Positions 8,406 to 16,016 of a DNA stretch of 64,000 bases are shown in pieces (the stretch's first letter is position 1; each line of letters opens with the position of its first letter). The stretch covers positions 108,969 through 172,968 of the forward strand of contig CAXTBB010000004.1 in NCBI GenBank assembly GCA_964242305.1. The letters run 5' to 3'. The notes under the pieces were generated by a model, which had not been told where the DNA came from, ran no database searches, and worked only from the letters and a program-made list of their open reading frames with translations. The translations under genes and the position numbers were made by a program. This DNA comes from DATLGB01 sp964242305 (GTDB lineage: Bacteria; Actinomycetota; Thermoleophilia; Solirubrobacterales; Solirubrobacteraceae).

Positions 8406-8441
8406 GATGGGGTCCTCCTATGAGTTGGATTCGTCGGCGTT

Positions 8442-8465
8442 CCGCTTCCGTTGGACAGGAAGCGG
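8442..8465 (-). terminator. Hairpin between folP and the Rho-like gene
   Basis: Perfect 8-bp inverted repeat CCGCTTCC / GGAAGCGG with an 8-base loop, in the 68-base gap after the folP stop and 37 bases upstream of the Rho-like ATG. There is no U-run, so it may be a processing or Rho-dependent end, or a leader structure for the Rho-like gene. Very similar GCTTCC...GGAAGC palindromes recur within the gene at 9307-10005, which suggests a dispersed repeat family. Confidence 0.4.
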
Positions 8466-8473
8466 GATTCCGT

Positions 8474-9310
8474 CTAGGACCCTACTGGCTCGCGGCGCAG
8501 GTGCTCGGGGACGCGAACGCCGGGTGCGAGGTCGCGCTCGCCGCTCAGCACCGCGCGGACGGCGAGGTAGTCCTTGACGGCGGCGACGTCGTGGACGCGC
8601 AGGTAGGTCGCGCCGGCGTCCACGCCGTAGCCGATCGCCGCCAGCGTGCCGGCCAGCCGCTCGCGGGGGCGCCGCTCGACGATCGCGCCGACGAAGTCCT
8701 TGCGGGAGACCGCCAGCAGGACCGGGTGGCCGAGGGCGACGAGGTCGGGCAGCCCTTGCAGCGTCGCCACCGTCTGCGCGGGCGTCTTGCCGAAGTCCGG
8801 GCCCGGATCGAGGATGACCTCGCGCACGCCGAGCGACTGCGCGTAGGCGGCGCGGTCGCGCAGCCAGCCGGCGACGTCCATCTCCCGCGCCTCGTCGAGG
8901 GACTGCGACTTGGGCGCGACGGGCGTGTGCATGACCACGAGCGCCGCGCCGTTACGGGCGCAGACGTCGGCGAGGCCCGGGTCGGCGAGGCCGGAGATGT
9001 CGTTGACGATCGAGGCGCCGGCGGCGACGGCGGCTGCCGCCACGGCAGGCTTGTAGGTGTCGACGGAGACGCGCGCGCCGAGCTCGCCCGTGACCCGGTC
9101 GATCAGGGCGACGACGCGGTCGAGCTCCTCGCCGACGGACACCGCCGGCCGGTTGGTGACGTTGGACTCCCCGCCGATGTCGAGCAGATCGGCGCCGGCT
9201 GCGAGCAGCGAATCGGCCTGGCGCAGCCGGTCCTCCAGCGTCCGGTGCTCGCGCGTGTCCGAGAAGGAGTCGGGCGTCGCGTTCAGGACGCCCATGATCT
9301 GGGCGGTCAC
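8474..9310 (-). CDS. folP: Dihydropteroate synthase
   Basis: 278 residues, standard length. FolP condenses 6-hydroxymethyl-dihydropterin pyrophosphate with p-aminobenzoate in folate synthesis, and is the sulfonamide target. Signatures seen: IMGVLNATPDSFSD at about 5-18, the second DHPS signature GADLLDIGGES at about 39-49, VSVDTYKP, IVNDISGLADP, VVMHTP, ILDPGPDFGK, and the SRKDFVG loop near residue 205. The start codon overlaps the stop of the sigma/zinc-finger gene. No other folate genes are next to it; the following gene is the Rho-like factor. Confidence 0.95.
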   Translation of the reverse strand: MTAQIMGVLNATPDSFSDTREHRTLEDRLRQADSLLAAGADLLDIGGESNVTNRPAVSVGEELDRVVALIDRVTGELGARVSVDTYKPAVAAAAVAAGASIVNDISGLADPGLADVCARNGAALVVMHTPVAPKSQSLDEAREMDVAGWLRDRAAYAQSLGVREVILDPGPDFGKTPAQTVATLQGLPDLVALGHPVLLAVSRKDFVGAIVERRPRERLAGTLAAIGYGVDAGATYLRVHDVAAVKDYLAVRAVLSGERDLAPGVRVPEHLRREPVGS

Positions 9311-10005
9311 TTGCAGTTCGTCCGGTTGTCCGGGCAGAACTTGTCGCCGGGCGGGGGAACGACGTCGCGGCCGGAGCCCTTCGCGGAGCCCGGGCCGGGC
9401 TTGGGCGCGCCGGGCACGACGGTTCCGTCACCGCCGCCGCCGAACGCGATCGCCAGGACGGCGACGAGGAGGACGACGCCGACGACCGCGGCGATGAGGC
9501 GACGCCGGGCGAACCGCGCAGCGCCACTTCCGCCGGACGCCAACCGCGCTGGATTGCTTCCGCTTTCCGGAAGCAGCGGAGCGCGGTTCGCGTCGACCGG
9601 AAGCTGCGGAGCGGGGTTGGAGCGCCACGCGCGGCAGGCGATCTCGGCCTCGCGCAGCGCGATCCGGGCCTCCACGCACGGCTCGCAGCCGGCCAGGTGC
9701 TCGCGGGCGCGGTCGAGGTCCTGGGTGCTGACCGGTTCGCCGTCAGCCTGCGCTGCGAGCACTCGGCGCGCCGGGCCGCACTGGGGGGTACGGCGCGGTG
9801 GCGGCGACTCGTCGTGCAGCCGCGCCCAGACCGTCAGCCGCGCGCCCACCAGGAGGTCGGCGACGCCCTCCCGGCCGGTGCCGACGACGTCGGCGATCTC
9901 CCGGTAGCCGGCCCCGTCCCTCTCCCTCAGTTCCAGAGCCCGCCGCTGCGGCTCGTTGAGGGACCCCAGCGCGCCTTCGACCCGGCTGGCGAGCGCGGCG
10001 CTCAC
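9307..10005 (-). CDS. Sigma-region-4-like HTH / zinc-finger / single-TM fusion protein
   Basis: 232 residues. Residues about 10-60 look like sigma-70 region 4 (SLNEPQRRALELRERDGAGYREIADVVG as helix-turn-helix, split here for description). A short anti-sigma-type zinc motif with HLAGCEPC follows at about 108-115. Next come a linker made of imperfect ~11-residue units (NPAPQLP, NRAPLLP, NPARLAS), one membrane helix (about 172-190, RLIAAVVGVVLLVAVLAIAF) and a Gly/Pro-rich exported tail ending in two Cys. No sigma region 2 is present, so it cannot act as a normal sigma factor. GTG start overlaps the glpD stop (GTGA) and its stop overlaps folP. Confidence 0.72.
   Translation of the reverse strand: MSAALASRVEGALGSLNEPQRRALELRERDGAGYREIADVVGTGREGVADLLVGARLTVWARLHDESPPPRRTPQCGPARRVLAAQADGEPVSTQDLDRAREHLAGCEPCVEARIALREAEIACRAWRSNPAPQLPVDANRAPLLPESGSNPARLASGGSGAARFARRRLIAAVVGVVLLVAVLAIAFGGGGDGTVVPGAPKPGPGSAKGSGRDVVPPPGDKFCPDNRTNCK
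9530..9620. repeat. Imperfect tandem repeat with GCTTCC/GGAAGC palindromes
   Basis: Within the linker region of the fusion gene, units around CCGGAAGC(A/T)GCGGAGCG(C/G)GGTT occur twice head to tail, and a GCTTCC-GCTTTCC-GGAAGC palindrome lies in the first. They encode the repeated NRAPLLP-like peptide on the minus strand. A related palindrome stands alone at 8442-8465. Confidence 0.5.
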
Positions 10006-11678
10006 GAGACGACCAGCCCCTCGGCCGCCGCCTCCACCCGGAACGCCTCCGCCTCCGCGGCCACGCGCGCAGCGTCCCAGCCCAGTTCGGTCCCCATCGC
10101 CGCGGCCACGCGCGCGACGGGGTCGGGCCCGTCGAGCAGCGCGCGGGCGTCGAGCAGGGCCAGCCGCGTGCGCCGCAGCAGGACGTCGCCGACCGTCTGG
10201 GCCTGCTCGCGGCGCGCGGCGAAGACCGCTTCGGCGAGCAGGTCGGCGTGGCCGGGCAGGATCGGTTGCGCGAGCTCGCCGCGCTCGCGCGCGACCCCGA
10301 GCACCTCGTGGGCGGCGTAGCCGTAGCGACCGGCCAGGCGCTCGTAGGACGCCTCCGGGACGCCCTCGATCCGCGGCAGGCTCTCCGCCGCGACCCCCAT
10401 CCCCAGCGGGATCTCGTGCGTCCGGCACGGCGCCTCGCGGCCCTCGCGCTCGACGATGCGATCGACCGTCGACTTCGCCATCCGCCGCCAGGTCGTCAGC
10501 TTGCCGCCGGTGATGGTGATCATGCCCGACGACGTCTCGTAGAGCTCCGCCTTGCGCGAGATGTCGACCGACTTCTTCGGGTCGCCCGTCGAGATCAGCG
10601 GGCGCACGCCGGCGTAGGCGCCGCTCACGTCAGCCGCGGTCAGCGAGCTCTCGAAGAACGCGTTGGTCGCCTCGAGCAGGTACTCGACATCGTCATCGGA
10701 CGGCCGCACGTGATCGAGGTCGTCCGCGTCGTAGGTGACGTCGGTCGTCCCGATCAGCGTCTGCCCGAGCCACGGCAGGACGAACATCATCCGCCCGCTC
10801 CCGGCCGGCGCGATCGCCCCATCGACCACCGGCAGCTTCTCCGACGGCACCAGCAGATGGGTCCCGCGCGACGGCTTGATGACGGGGACCTCGGCCTCGT
10901 TGCGCAGCTCGTCCGGCCGCAGCCGGTCCGCCCACACGCCGGTCGCGTTGACGACCGTCTGCGCTCGGACGACGAACGTCTCGCCGCCCAGCGCGTCGCG
11001 CACGCTGACGCCGGTCGCGCGGCCGCCGTCCTCGACCAGGGACGTGACCTCGCAGCGGTTGGCGAACACCGCGCCGAAGCGCTCCGCCTCTCCCAGCACG
11101 GTCAGGACCAGGCGGGAGTCGTCGGTCTGGCAGTCGTAGAAGAGGTAGCCGCTGGACGGCCCGCGCGCGGCCAGGGCGGGCAGGCGCTCGGCGATCTCGT
11201 CCCCGTCGATGATGCGGTGCCGGTCGGGGGACCAGTCCTCGAAGCCGTCGCCGTTCGCGTCCCGGCGGGCGCGCCGGCGAGCCAGGGGCGATCGCGGCCG
11301 GTCGACCGCCATCACGTCGTACATGTTCAGGCCGACGCCGACCTTGCGATCCGGCCGCTCGCCGTCGAAGGCGGGGATGATCATCGGCAGCGGCTTGACC
11401 AGGTGCGGGGCCAGCGCGACCATCAGCTGGCGCTCGAGCAGCGCCTCCCGGACCAGGCCGAGGTCGAAGTTCTGCAGGTAGCGCAGCCCGCCGTGGACGA
11501 GCTTGGAGGACCGCGACGAGGTGCCCGACGCGAAGTCCGCGCGCTCGACGAGCGCGACGCTGTACCCGCGCGTGGACGCGTCCAGCGCCACCCCCACCCC
11601 CGTGATCCCGCCGCCCACGACGACGACGTCGAACGGCTCGGCGGCGAGGGCCCGCAGTGCGTCGGCGCGACTCAGCAT
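10002..11678 (-). CDS. glpD: FAD-dependent glycerol-3-phosphate dehydrogenase
   Basis: 558 residues. It oxidises sn-glycerol 3-phosphate to dihydroxyacetone phosphate at the membrane, passing electrons to quinone. The N-terminal FAD-binding fold has VVVVGGGITGVGVALDASTRG at about 18-38, followed by the GlpD signature ASGTSSRSSKLVHGGLRYL. Mid-protein it has VVNATGVWAD and GTHLLVP, and near the C-terminal domain ITGGKLTTWRRMA, with the DAO_C helical region after it. Length is typical of actinobacterial GlpD. No glpF or glpK is adjacent. It is the first gene of a glpD-sigma/Zn-finger-folP run with 4-base overlaps. Confidence 0.95.
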   Translation of the reverse strand: MLSRADALRALAAEPFDVVVVGGGITGVGVALDASTRGYSVALVERADFASGTSSRSSKLVHGGLRYLQNFDLGLVREALLERQLMVALAPHLVKPLPMIIPAFDGERPDRKVGVGLNMYDVMAVDRPRSPLARRRARRDANGDGFEDWSPDRHRIIDGDEIAERLPALAARGPSSGYLFYDCQTDDSRLVLTVLGEAERFGAVFANRCEVTSLVEDGGRATGVSVRDALGGETFVVRAQTVVNATGVWADRLRPDELRNEAEVPVIKPSRGTHLLVPSEKLPVVDGAIAPAGSGRMMFVLPWLGQTLIGTTDVTYDADDLDHVRPSDDDVEYLLEATNAFFESSLTAADVSGAYAGVRPLISTGDPKKSVDISRKAELYETSSGMITITGGKLTTWRRMAKSTVDRIVEREGREAPCRTHEIPLGMGVAAESLPRIEGVPEASYERLAGRYGYAAHEVLGVARERGELAQPILPGHADLLAEAVFAARREQAQTVGDVLLRRTRLALLDARALLDGPDPVARVAAAMGTELGWDAARVAAEAEAFRVEAAAEGLVVS

Positions 11679-11688
11679 CCTGCAAGAA

Positions 11689-11731
11689 CGCTATCCGTAG
11701 CTTCAGACGGGCGGCCATCGTGCCGATAGCG
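11689..11731. promoter_or_regulatory. Inverted repeat in the glpD / 11739 divergent promoter region
   Basis: Arms CGCTATC (11689-11695) and GATAGCG (11725-11731) flank 29 bases in the 60-base gap between the divergent glpD start and the 11739 gene. It may be a regulator site or chance; no known operator was matched. Confidence 0.25.
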
Positions 11732-11738
11732 CTGACAC

Positions 11739-12359
11739 ATGCTGCGCATCGACGAGTCCGCCAAGACCCTGGTCGCGCCCGACACCGCTGAGCTCGTCCC
11801 CGACGAGCCTCCGTCCCGCGACGAGCTGCACGCCCTGATCTCCGCCGGCTGGAATGCCTTCGCGGTGGAGATCGGCCTCCCCCACATCCACGCCGTCGCG
11901 CCGAACCCGGCGCCGGGGATCGACCTCCTCGCGGTCGACACCGACGATGGCCGCCCGGTCGTCGTCACCGTGGCCGCCGGGCACGCCGCCGACCACCTCA
12001 ACCGGATGCTCGCTGCGGCGGCCACGGTCGCGAGCTGGGACGGCGACCGTCTCGGCGCGATGCACGAGGCGCTCAGGCCCCACCCCTCCCCCCAGCTGGT
12101 GCTGGTCGGCGCGGAGTTCGACGCCGGCTCGGTCACGATCATGGACTGGATCGGGCAGCACGGCATCGGCGTCGCCGGCTTCGGCGTCGAGGTCTCCCGC
12201 CGCGGCGGCGAGCGCATGATGGACGTCGTCCAGAGCTACCCCGCCGCCGCCCCGGCCGCCGAGGCCGAGGTCAGCGAGCCCGACTTCGTCGCGGCCGTCG
12301 AGCCCGTCAACTCCGAGCCCCCGCCGCCGCCTCCCCCGGCGCCGGTGGAAGCCGCTTAG
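11739..12359 (+). CDS. Hypothetical protein with Pro-rich acidic tail
   Basis: 206 residues, not assigned to a family. Residues 1-160 alternate predicted beta strands and helices (for example IDLLAVDTDDGRPVVVTVA and PQLVLVGAEFDAGSVTIMDWI), a layout seen in restriction-endonuclease-like folds, but no PD-(D/E)xK motif could be fixed. The last ~45 residues are Ala/Glu/Pro-rich and end in a run of prolines. Start ATG is 8 bases downstream of the inverted-repeat arm noted in the promoter region. It converges on the HAD gene with a 28-base gap. Function unknown. Confidence 0.65.
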   Translation: MLRIDESAKTLVAPDTAELVPDEPPSRDELHALISAGWNAFAVEIGLPHIHAVAPNPAPGIDLLAVDTDDGRPVVVTVAAGHAADHLNRMLAAAATVASWDGDRLGAMHEALRPHPSPQLVLVGAEFDAGSVTIMDWIGQHGIGVAGFGVEVSRRGGERMMDVVQSYPAAAPAAEAEVSEPDFVAAVEPVNSEPPPPPPPAPVEAA

Positions 12360-12367
12360 GGGTGCCG

Positions 12368-12420
12368 TAGGGGGCCTGGAGCGCCGCCTACTCCGCGGAG
12401 GTCGTAGAAGGCCCCCGTAG
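12368..12420. terminator. Possible bidirectional terminator / long inverted repeat
   Basis: Complementary arms GGGGGCC (about 12370-12376) and GGCCCCC (about 12413-12419) lie between the convergent 11739 and HAD genes, with each arm next to GTAG. The loop is about 37 bases and contains further GC-rich pairing. It could end the long riboswitch operon, but the long loop and lack of a T-run keep this weak. Confidence 0.35.
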
Positions 12421-13071
12421 GTGGGCCCCCAGACGGTCTAGCACCTTTCGCAGTCCCTGGGCCTCCCCCGGCGCCCGCATGGGAAGGTGAAGGAACGCCA
12501 TGCCGACGGCGGTCGCTCCGCCGTCGGCCTCGGCGTTGTCCCCCACCATCAGCGTCTCCTCCGCCCGCGTGCCGAGCATCTCCAGCGCGGCGCGGAAGAT
12601 GATCGGATCGGGCTTCATGACGCCGACCTCGTAGGAGACCGTGGTCCGGTCGGCGAGGCCGGTGAAGCCGTGGTGGCTCAGGATCAACCGGATGTCGAAG
12701 CCGGCGTTGCTCACCACCCCGGTCGGGACGCCGCGGCGCTCGAGCTCGGCGACGACGCCGAGCGCGTCCGGGTAGGGAACCCAGGTCTCCGGCTTGGCGA
12801 CCTGCGCGTAGACGGCGTCGGCGTGCTCCTCGGAGACCGTGCGGGCCAAAGCCGTGTACGCGTGTCGATGTGCCTCCGGCGACAGGTCGCGCCGCTCGTA
12901 GTCCTCGGCGATCTCGTCCGGGACGGTCTCCGGGTACGGACCGCCGGGCAGGCCCGCGGTGCCGAACGCCTCGGCCAGCTCCGGCGGCGCGCCGGCCGCC
13001 GCGACCCAGTCACGCGGGCCGAGCGGGACGAGCAGCGTCCCCGCGAAGTCGAACAGGACCGCGGAGGTCAG
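12388..13071 (-). CDS. HAD-superfamily hydrolase (HAD-IA type), apparent CTG start
   Basis: About 227 residues with HAD motif I LFDFAGTLL at the extreme N-terminus, motif II VVSNAG, motif III Lys in VGVMKPDP and motif IV MVGDNAEADGG. These are the four catalytic motifs of a phosphatase-type HAD with a C1 cap (about residues 20-95). Between the pntB stop and motif I the frame has no ATG, GTG or TTG. The only sensible start is CTG at 13071-13069, which overlaps pntB's TGA as CTGA, exactly as ATGA/GTGA junctions do elsewhere here. It is the last gene of the cobalamin-riboswitch run. Substrate unknown. Confidence 0.82.
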   Translation of the reverse strand: MTSAVLFDFAGTLLVPLGPRDWVAAAGAPPELAEAFGTAGLPGGPYPETVPDEIAEDYERRDLSPEAHRHAYTALARTVSEEHADAVYAQVAKPETWVPYPDALGVVAELERRGVPTGVVSNAGFDIRLILSHHGFTGLADRTTVSYEVGVMKPDPIIFRAALEMLGTRAEETLMVGDNAEADGGATAVGMAFLHLPMRAPGEAQGLRKVLDRLGAHLRGPSTTSAE

Positions 13072-14486
13072 AGCGCCCTGAGGATGTCCTCGACCCGGTC
13101 CTTGGCGTCGCCGAACAACATCGCCGTGTTCTCGCGGAAGAACAGCGGGTTCTGGACGCCCGCGTAGCCGGACGCCATGGAGCGCTTGAAGACGATCACC
13201 TGCTCGGCCTCCCAGACGGTCAGGACCGGCATGCCCGCGATCGGGCTGCTGGGATCCTCGGCGGCGGCCGGGTTGACGGTGTCGTTGGCCCCGATGACCA
13301 GGACGACGGACGTCTCCGGGAAGTCGTCGTTGATCTCGTCCATCTCGAGGACGATGTCGTAGGGCACCTTCGCCTCGGCGAGCAGCACGTTCATGTGCCC
13401 GGGCAGGCGACCGGCGACGGGGTGGATGCCGAAGCGGACCTCGACGCCCGCGTCGCGCAGCTTGCGGGTCAGGTCGGCCACGCCGTACTGGGCCTGGGCG
13501 ACGGCCATGCCGTAGCCGGGCGTGATGATCACCGACTTCGCGTGCTTGAGCAGCTCGGCGGCGCCCTCCGCGTTGATCTCGTTGGGCTCGCCGTAGTCCT
13601 CGTCGTCGCCCTTGGGCGCCTCGATGCCGAAGCCGCCCGCGATGACCGAGATGAAGGACCGGTTCATCGCCTTGCACATGATGTAGCTCAGGTAGGCACC
13701 GGAGGAGCCGACGAGGGCACCGGTGATGATCAGCGCGTCGTTCTCGAGCAGGAAGCCCGACGCGGCCGCGGCCCAGCCGGAGTAGCTGTTGAGCATCGAG
13801 ACGACGACGGGCATGTCGCCGCCGCCGATGGAGGCCACGAGGTGCAGGCCGAGCGCCAGCGCCACCACCGTCGCCAGGATGAGCGGGACGATGCCCGGGT
13901 CGGCGCAGAACCACGCGGTGAGCGCGGCGATCACGACGAGCGAGCCGAGATTGAGCGCGTTCTTGCCCGGCAGCACCAGCGGCTTGGAGCTGATCTTCGC
14001 CGACAGCTTCAGGTTGGCGATGATCGACCCGGTGAACGTGACCGCGCCGATGAAGATGCCGATGACGACCTCGGCGTGGTGGATGCCGAGCGTGCCGAGC
14101 AGGTCGAGGTGCAGCGCCTCCGCGCCGCCCGGCTTGTCCTCCACCTCCAGGAACCCGTTCCAGCCGACGAGCACCGCGGCGAGGCCGACGAAGCTGTGCA
14201 GCAGCGCGATCAGCTCCGGCATCCCGGTCATCTCGACGATGCGGGCGCGCCACAGGCCGATGGCGGCACCGATGGCGACGGCGACGAAGAGCAGGATCAC
14301 CCCCGCGTCCTCGATGTCGCGGTGGATCGCCAGCACGATCGTGGCGACGAGCGCGACGGCCATGCCGGCGATGCCGAAGCGGTTGCCGACCCTGGCCGTC
14401 TCGTGCTTGGACAGCCCGGCGAGCGCGGTGATGAACAGCAGGGCCGCGACGATGTACGCGGCCTGGGCCGCCGTTTCCACGGACAC
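13068..14486 (-). CDS. pntB: NAD(P) transhydrogenase subunit beta
   Basis: 472 residues, expected length. With PntA it forms the proton-translocating transhydrogenase that makes NADPH from NADH using the proton gradient. The N-terminal 270 residues hold eight or nine membrane helices (domain II). The C-terminal domain III binds NADP(H): IITPGYGMAVAQAQ, DAGVEVRFGIHPVAGRLPGHMNVLLAEA, and VLVIGANDTVNPAA. GTG start at 14486 lies 6 bases after the pntA stop; the stop overlaps the HAD start. Confidence 0.95.
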   Translation of the reverse strand: MSVETAAQAAYIVAALLFITALAGLSKHETARVGNRFGIAGMAVALVATIVLAIHRDIEDAGVILLFVAVAIGAAIGLWRARIVEMTGMPELIALLHSFVGLAAVLVGWNGFLEVEDKPGGAEALHLDLLGTLGIHHAEVVIGIFIGAVTFTGSIIANLKLSAKISSKPLVLPGKNALNLGSLVVIAALTAWFCADPGIVPLILATVVALALGLHLVASIGGGDMPVVVSMLNSYSGWAAAASGFLLENDALIITGALVGSSGAYLSYIMCKAMNRSFISVIAGGFGIEAPKGDDEDYGEPNEINAEGAAELLKHAKSVIITPGYGMAVAQAQYGVADLTRKLRDAGVEVRFGIHPVAGRLPGHMNVLLAEAKVPYDIVLEMDEINDDFPETSVVLVIGANDTVNPAAAEDPSSPIAGMPVLTVWEAEQVIVFKRSMASGYAGVQNPLFFRENTAMLFGDAKDRVEDILRAL

Positions 14487-14492
14487 GATCGA

Positions 14493-16016
14493 CTAGCTCC
14501 TCGAGAACATGGCGAGCATGCGGCGCGTCACCGCGAAGCCGCCGAAGATGTTGATGCTCGCGAGCAGGATCGCCGCGGTGGCGACCACGGTGACCGCCGT
14601 CTCGCCGTGCCCGACCTGCAGCAGGCCGCCGACGACGATGATGCCTGAGATCGCGTTGGTCACGGACATGAGCGGCGTGTGCAGCGCGTGGTGGACGTGG
14701 CCGATCACGTAGTAGCCGACGACGATCGCCAGGGCGAACACCGTGAGGTGCGGCAGCAGCGCCCGCGGCGCGAACGCGGCCAGCAGGAAGAAGACGAGCG
14801 CCGCGGCGAGCACGATGCCCAGGCGCCTCTCGTCGGACATCGGCTCGGGCGGGGCGGCCTTCTCAGGGGCCGCGGCCGGCGCTGCCTTCGGCGCGGCCGA
14901 CACCTGCACCTCCGGCGGGGGCCAGGTCAGCTCGCCATTGCGGACGATGGTCATCGACCGCTGCACGACGTCCTCGAAGTCGAGCACGAGGACGCCGTCC
15001 TTCTCCGGCGTCATCAGCTTCATGAGGTTGACGAGGTTCGTGCCGTACAGCTGCGACGACTGCGCCGGGAGGCGGCCGACCAGGTCCGTGTAGCCGATGA
15101 GCGTGACGTCGTTGTCGGTCACGACCGCCTCGCCCTTGACCGTCCCCTCGACGTTGCCGCCGTTGGCGGCCGCCATGTCGACGATCACGCTGCCCGGCTT
15201 CATCGACGCGACCATCTCGGCGGTGATCAGGCGCGGCGCCGGCCGGCCCGGGATCAGGGCCGTGGTGATGAGGATGTCGACGTCCGGGACCGTGTCGGCG
15301 TAGAGCTTCGCCGCGCGCGTGTTGTAGTCGTCGGACATCTCCTTGGCGTAGCCCGTGGAGCTGACCTGGGCCTCCTCGGACTCGACGGAGAGGTACTCGC
15401 CGCCGAGCGACTTGACCTGGTCGGCGACCTCGGGCCGCGGGTCCGTCGCGAGCACGATCGCGCCGAGGCTGTTGGCGGTGCCGATCGCCGCGAGACCCGC
15501 GACACCGGCACCGGCGACGAGCACCGTGGCCGGCGCGACCTTGCCGGCGGCCGTGACCTGGCCGGTGAAGAACCGCCCGAAGGCGTGCGCGGCCTCGACG
15601 ACGGCGCGGTAGCCGGCGATGTTGGCCATGGACGACAGCACGTCCAGGGACTGCGCGCGCGAGATGCGCGGCACCGCGTCCATCGACATCGCGGTGATCG
15701 GTCGCTTGCCGAGATCCTCCACGAGGTCGGGATCCAGGCGCGGCGAGAGGAGACTGATCAGGGTCGCCCCCTCCTTGAGCCCGTCGAGCTGCGCCTTCGA
15801 GGGCGCGTTGACGCCGAAGACGATGTCGGCGGCCAGCGGGTCCCCGACGGTTGCGCCGGCCTCCGCGAAGGCGGCGTCCGTGAAGCTCGACGCCTCGCCG
15901 GCGCCGGCGTCGACCACCACGTCGTACCCCAGCTTGAGCAGCGCCGCGACCGTCGTGGGCGTGGCGGCGACCCGCGTCTCCCCGGGCTGCGCTTCCTTCA
16001 GGATGCCGATCCTCAT
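14493..16016 (-). CDS. pntA: NAD(P) transhydrogenase subunit alpha (fused alpha1-alpha2 form)
   Basis: 507 residues in the single-chain arrangement. Domain I (about 1-380) binds NAD(H) and resembles alanine dehydrogenase: MRIGILKEAQPGETRVA at the N-terminus, VLVAGAGVAGLAAIGTANSLGA as Rossmann loop, and ALIPGRPAPRLIT. A linker rich in Ala/Pro (about 385-410) leads to four membrane helices (about 415-500, with YYVIGHVHHALHTPLMSVTNAISGI spread over two of them). ATG overlaps the stop of the S-component/alpha-barrel gene (ATGA), so pntAB is transcriptionally joined to the cobalamin-riboswitch genes. Confidence 0.95.
   Translation of the reverse strand: MRIGILKEAQPGETRVAATPTTVAALLKLGYDVVVDAGAGEASSFTDAAFAEAGATVGDPLAADIVFGVNAPSKAQLDGLKEGATLISLLSPRLDPDLVEDLGKRPITAMSMDAVPRISRAQSLDVLSSMANIAGYRAVVEAAHAFGRFFTGQVTAAGKVAPATVLVAGAGVAGLAAIGTANSLGAIVLATDPRPEVADQVKSLGGEYLSVESEEAQVSSTGYAKEMSDDYNTRAAKLYADTVPDVDILITTALIPGRPAPRLITAEMVASMKPGSVIVDMAAANGGNVEGTVKGEAVVTDNDVTLIGYTDLVGRLPAQSSQLYGTNLVNLMKLMTPEKDGVLVLDFEDVVQRSMTIVRNGELTWPPPEVQVSAAPKAAPAAAPEKAAPPEPMSDERRLGIVLAAALVFFLLAAFAPRALLPHLTVFALAIVVGYYVIGHVHHALHTPLMSVTNAISGIIVVGGLLQVGHGETAVTVVATAAILLASINIFGGFAVTRRMLAMFSRS

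Noticed and set aside
9307..10005. Calling this gene an ECF sigma factor
   Set aside because: Region 2 is missing and a membrane helix is present, so it cannot replace a sigma factor.
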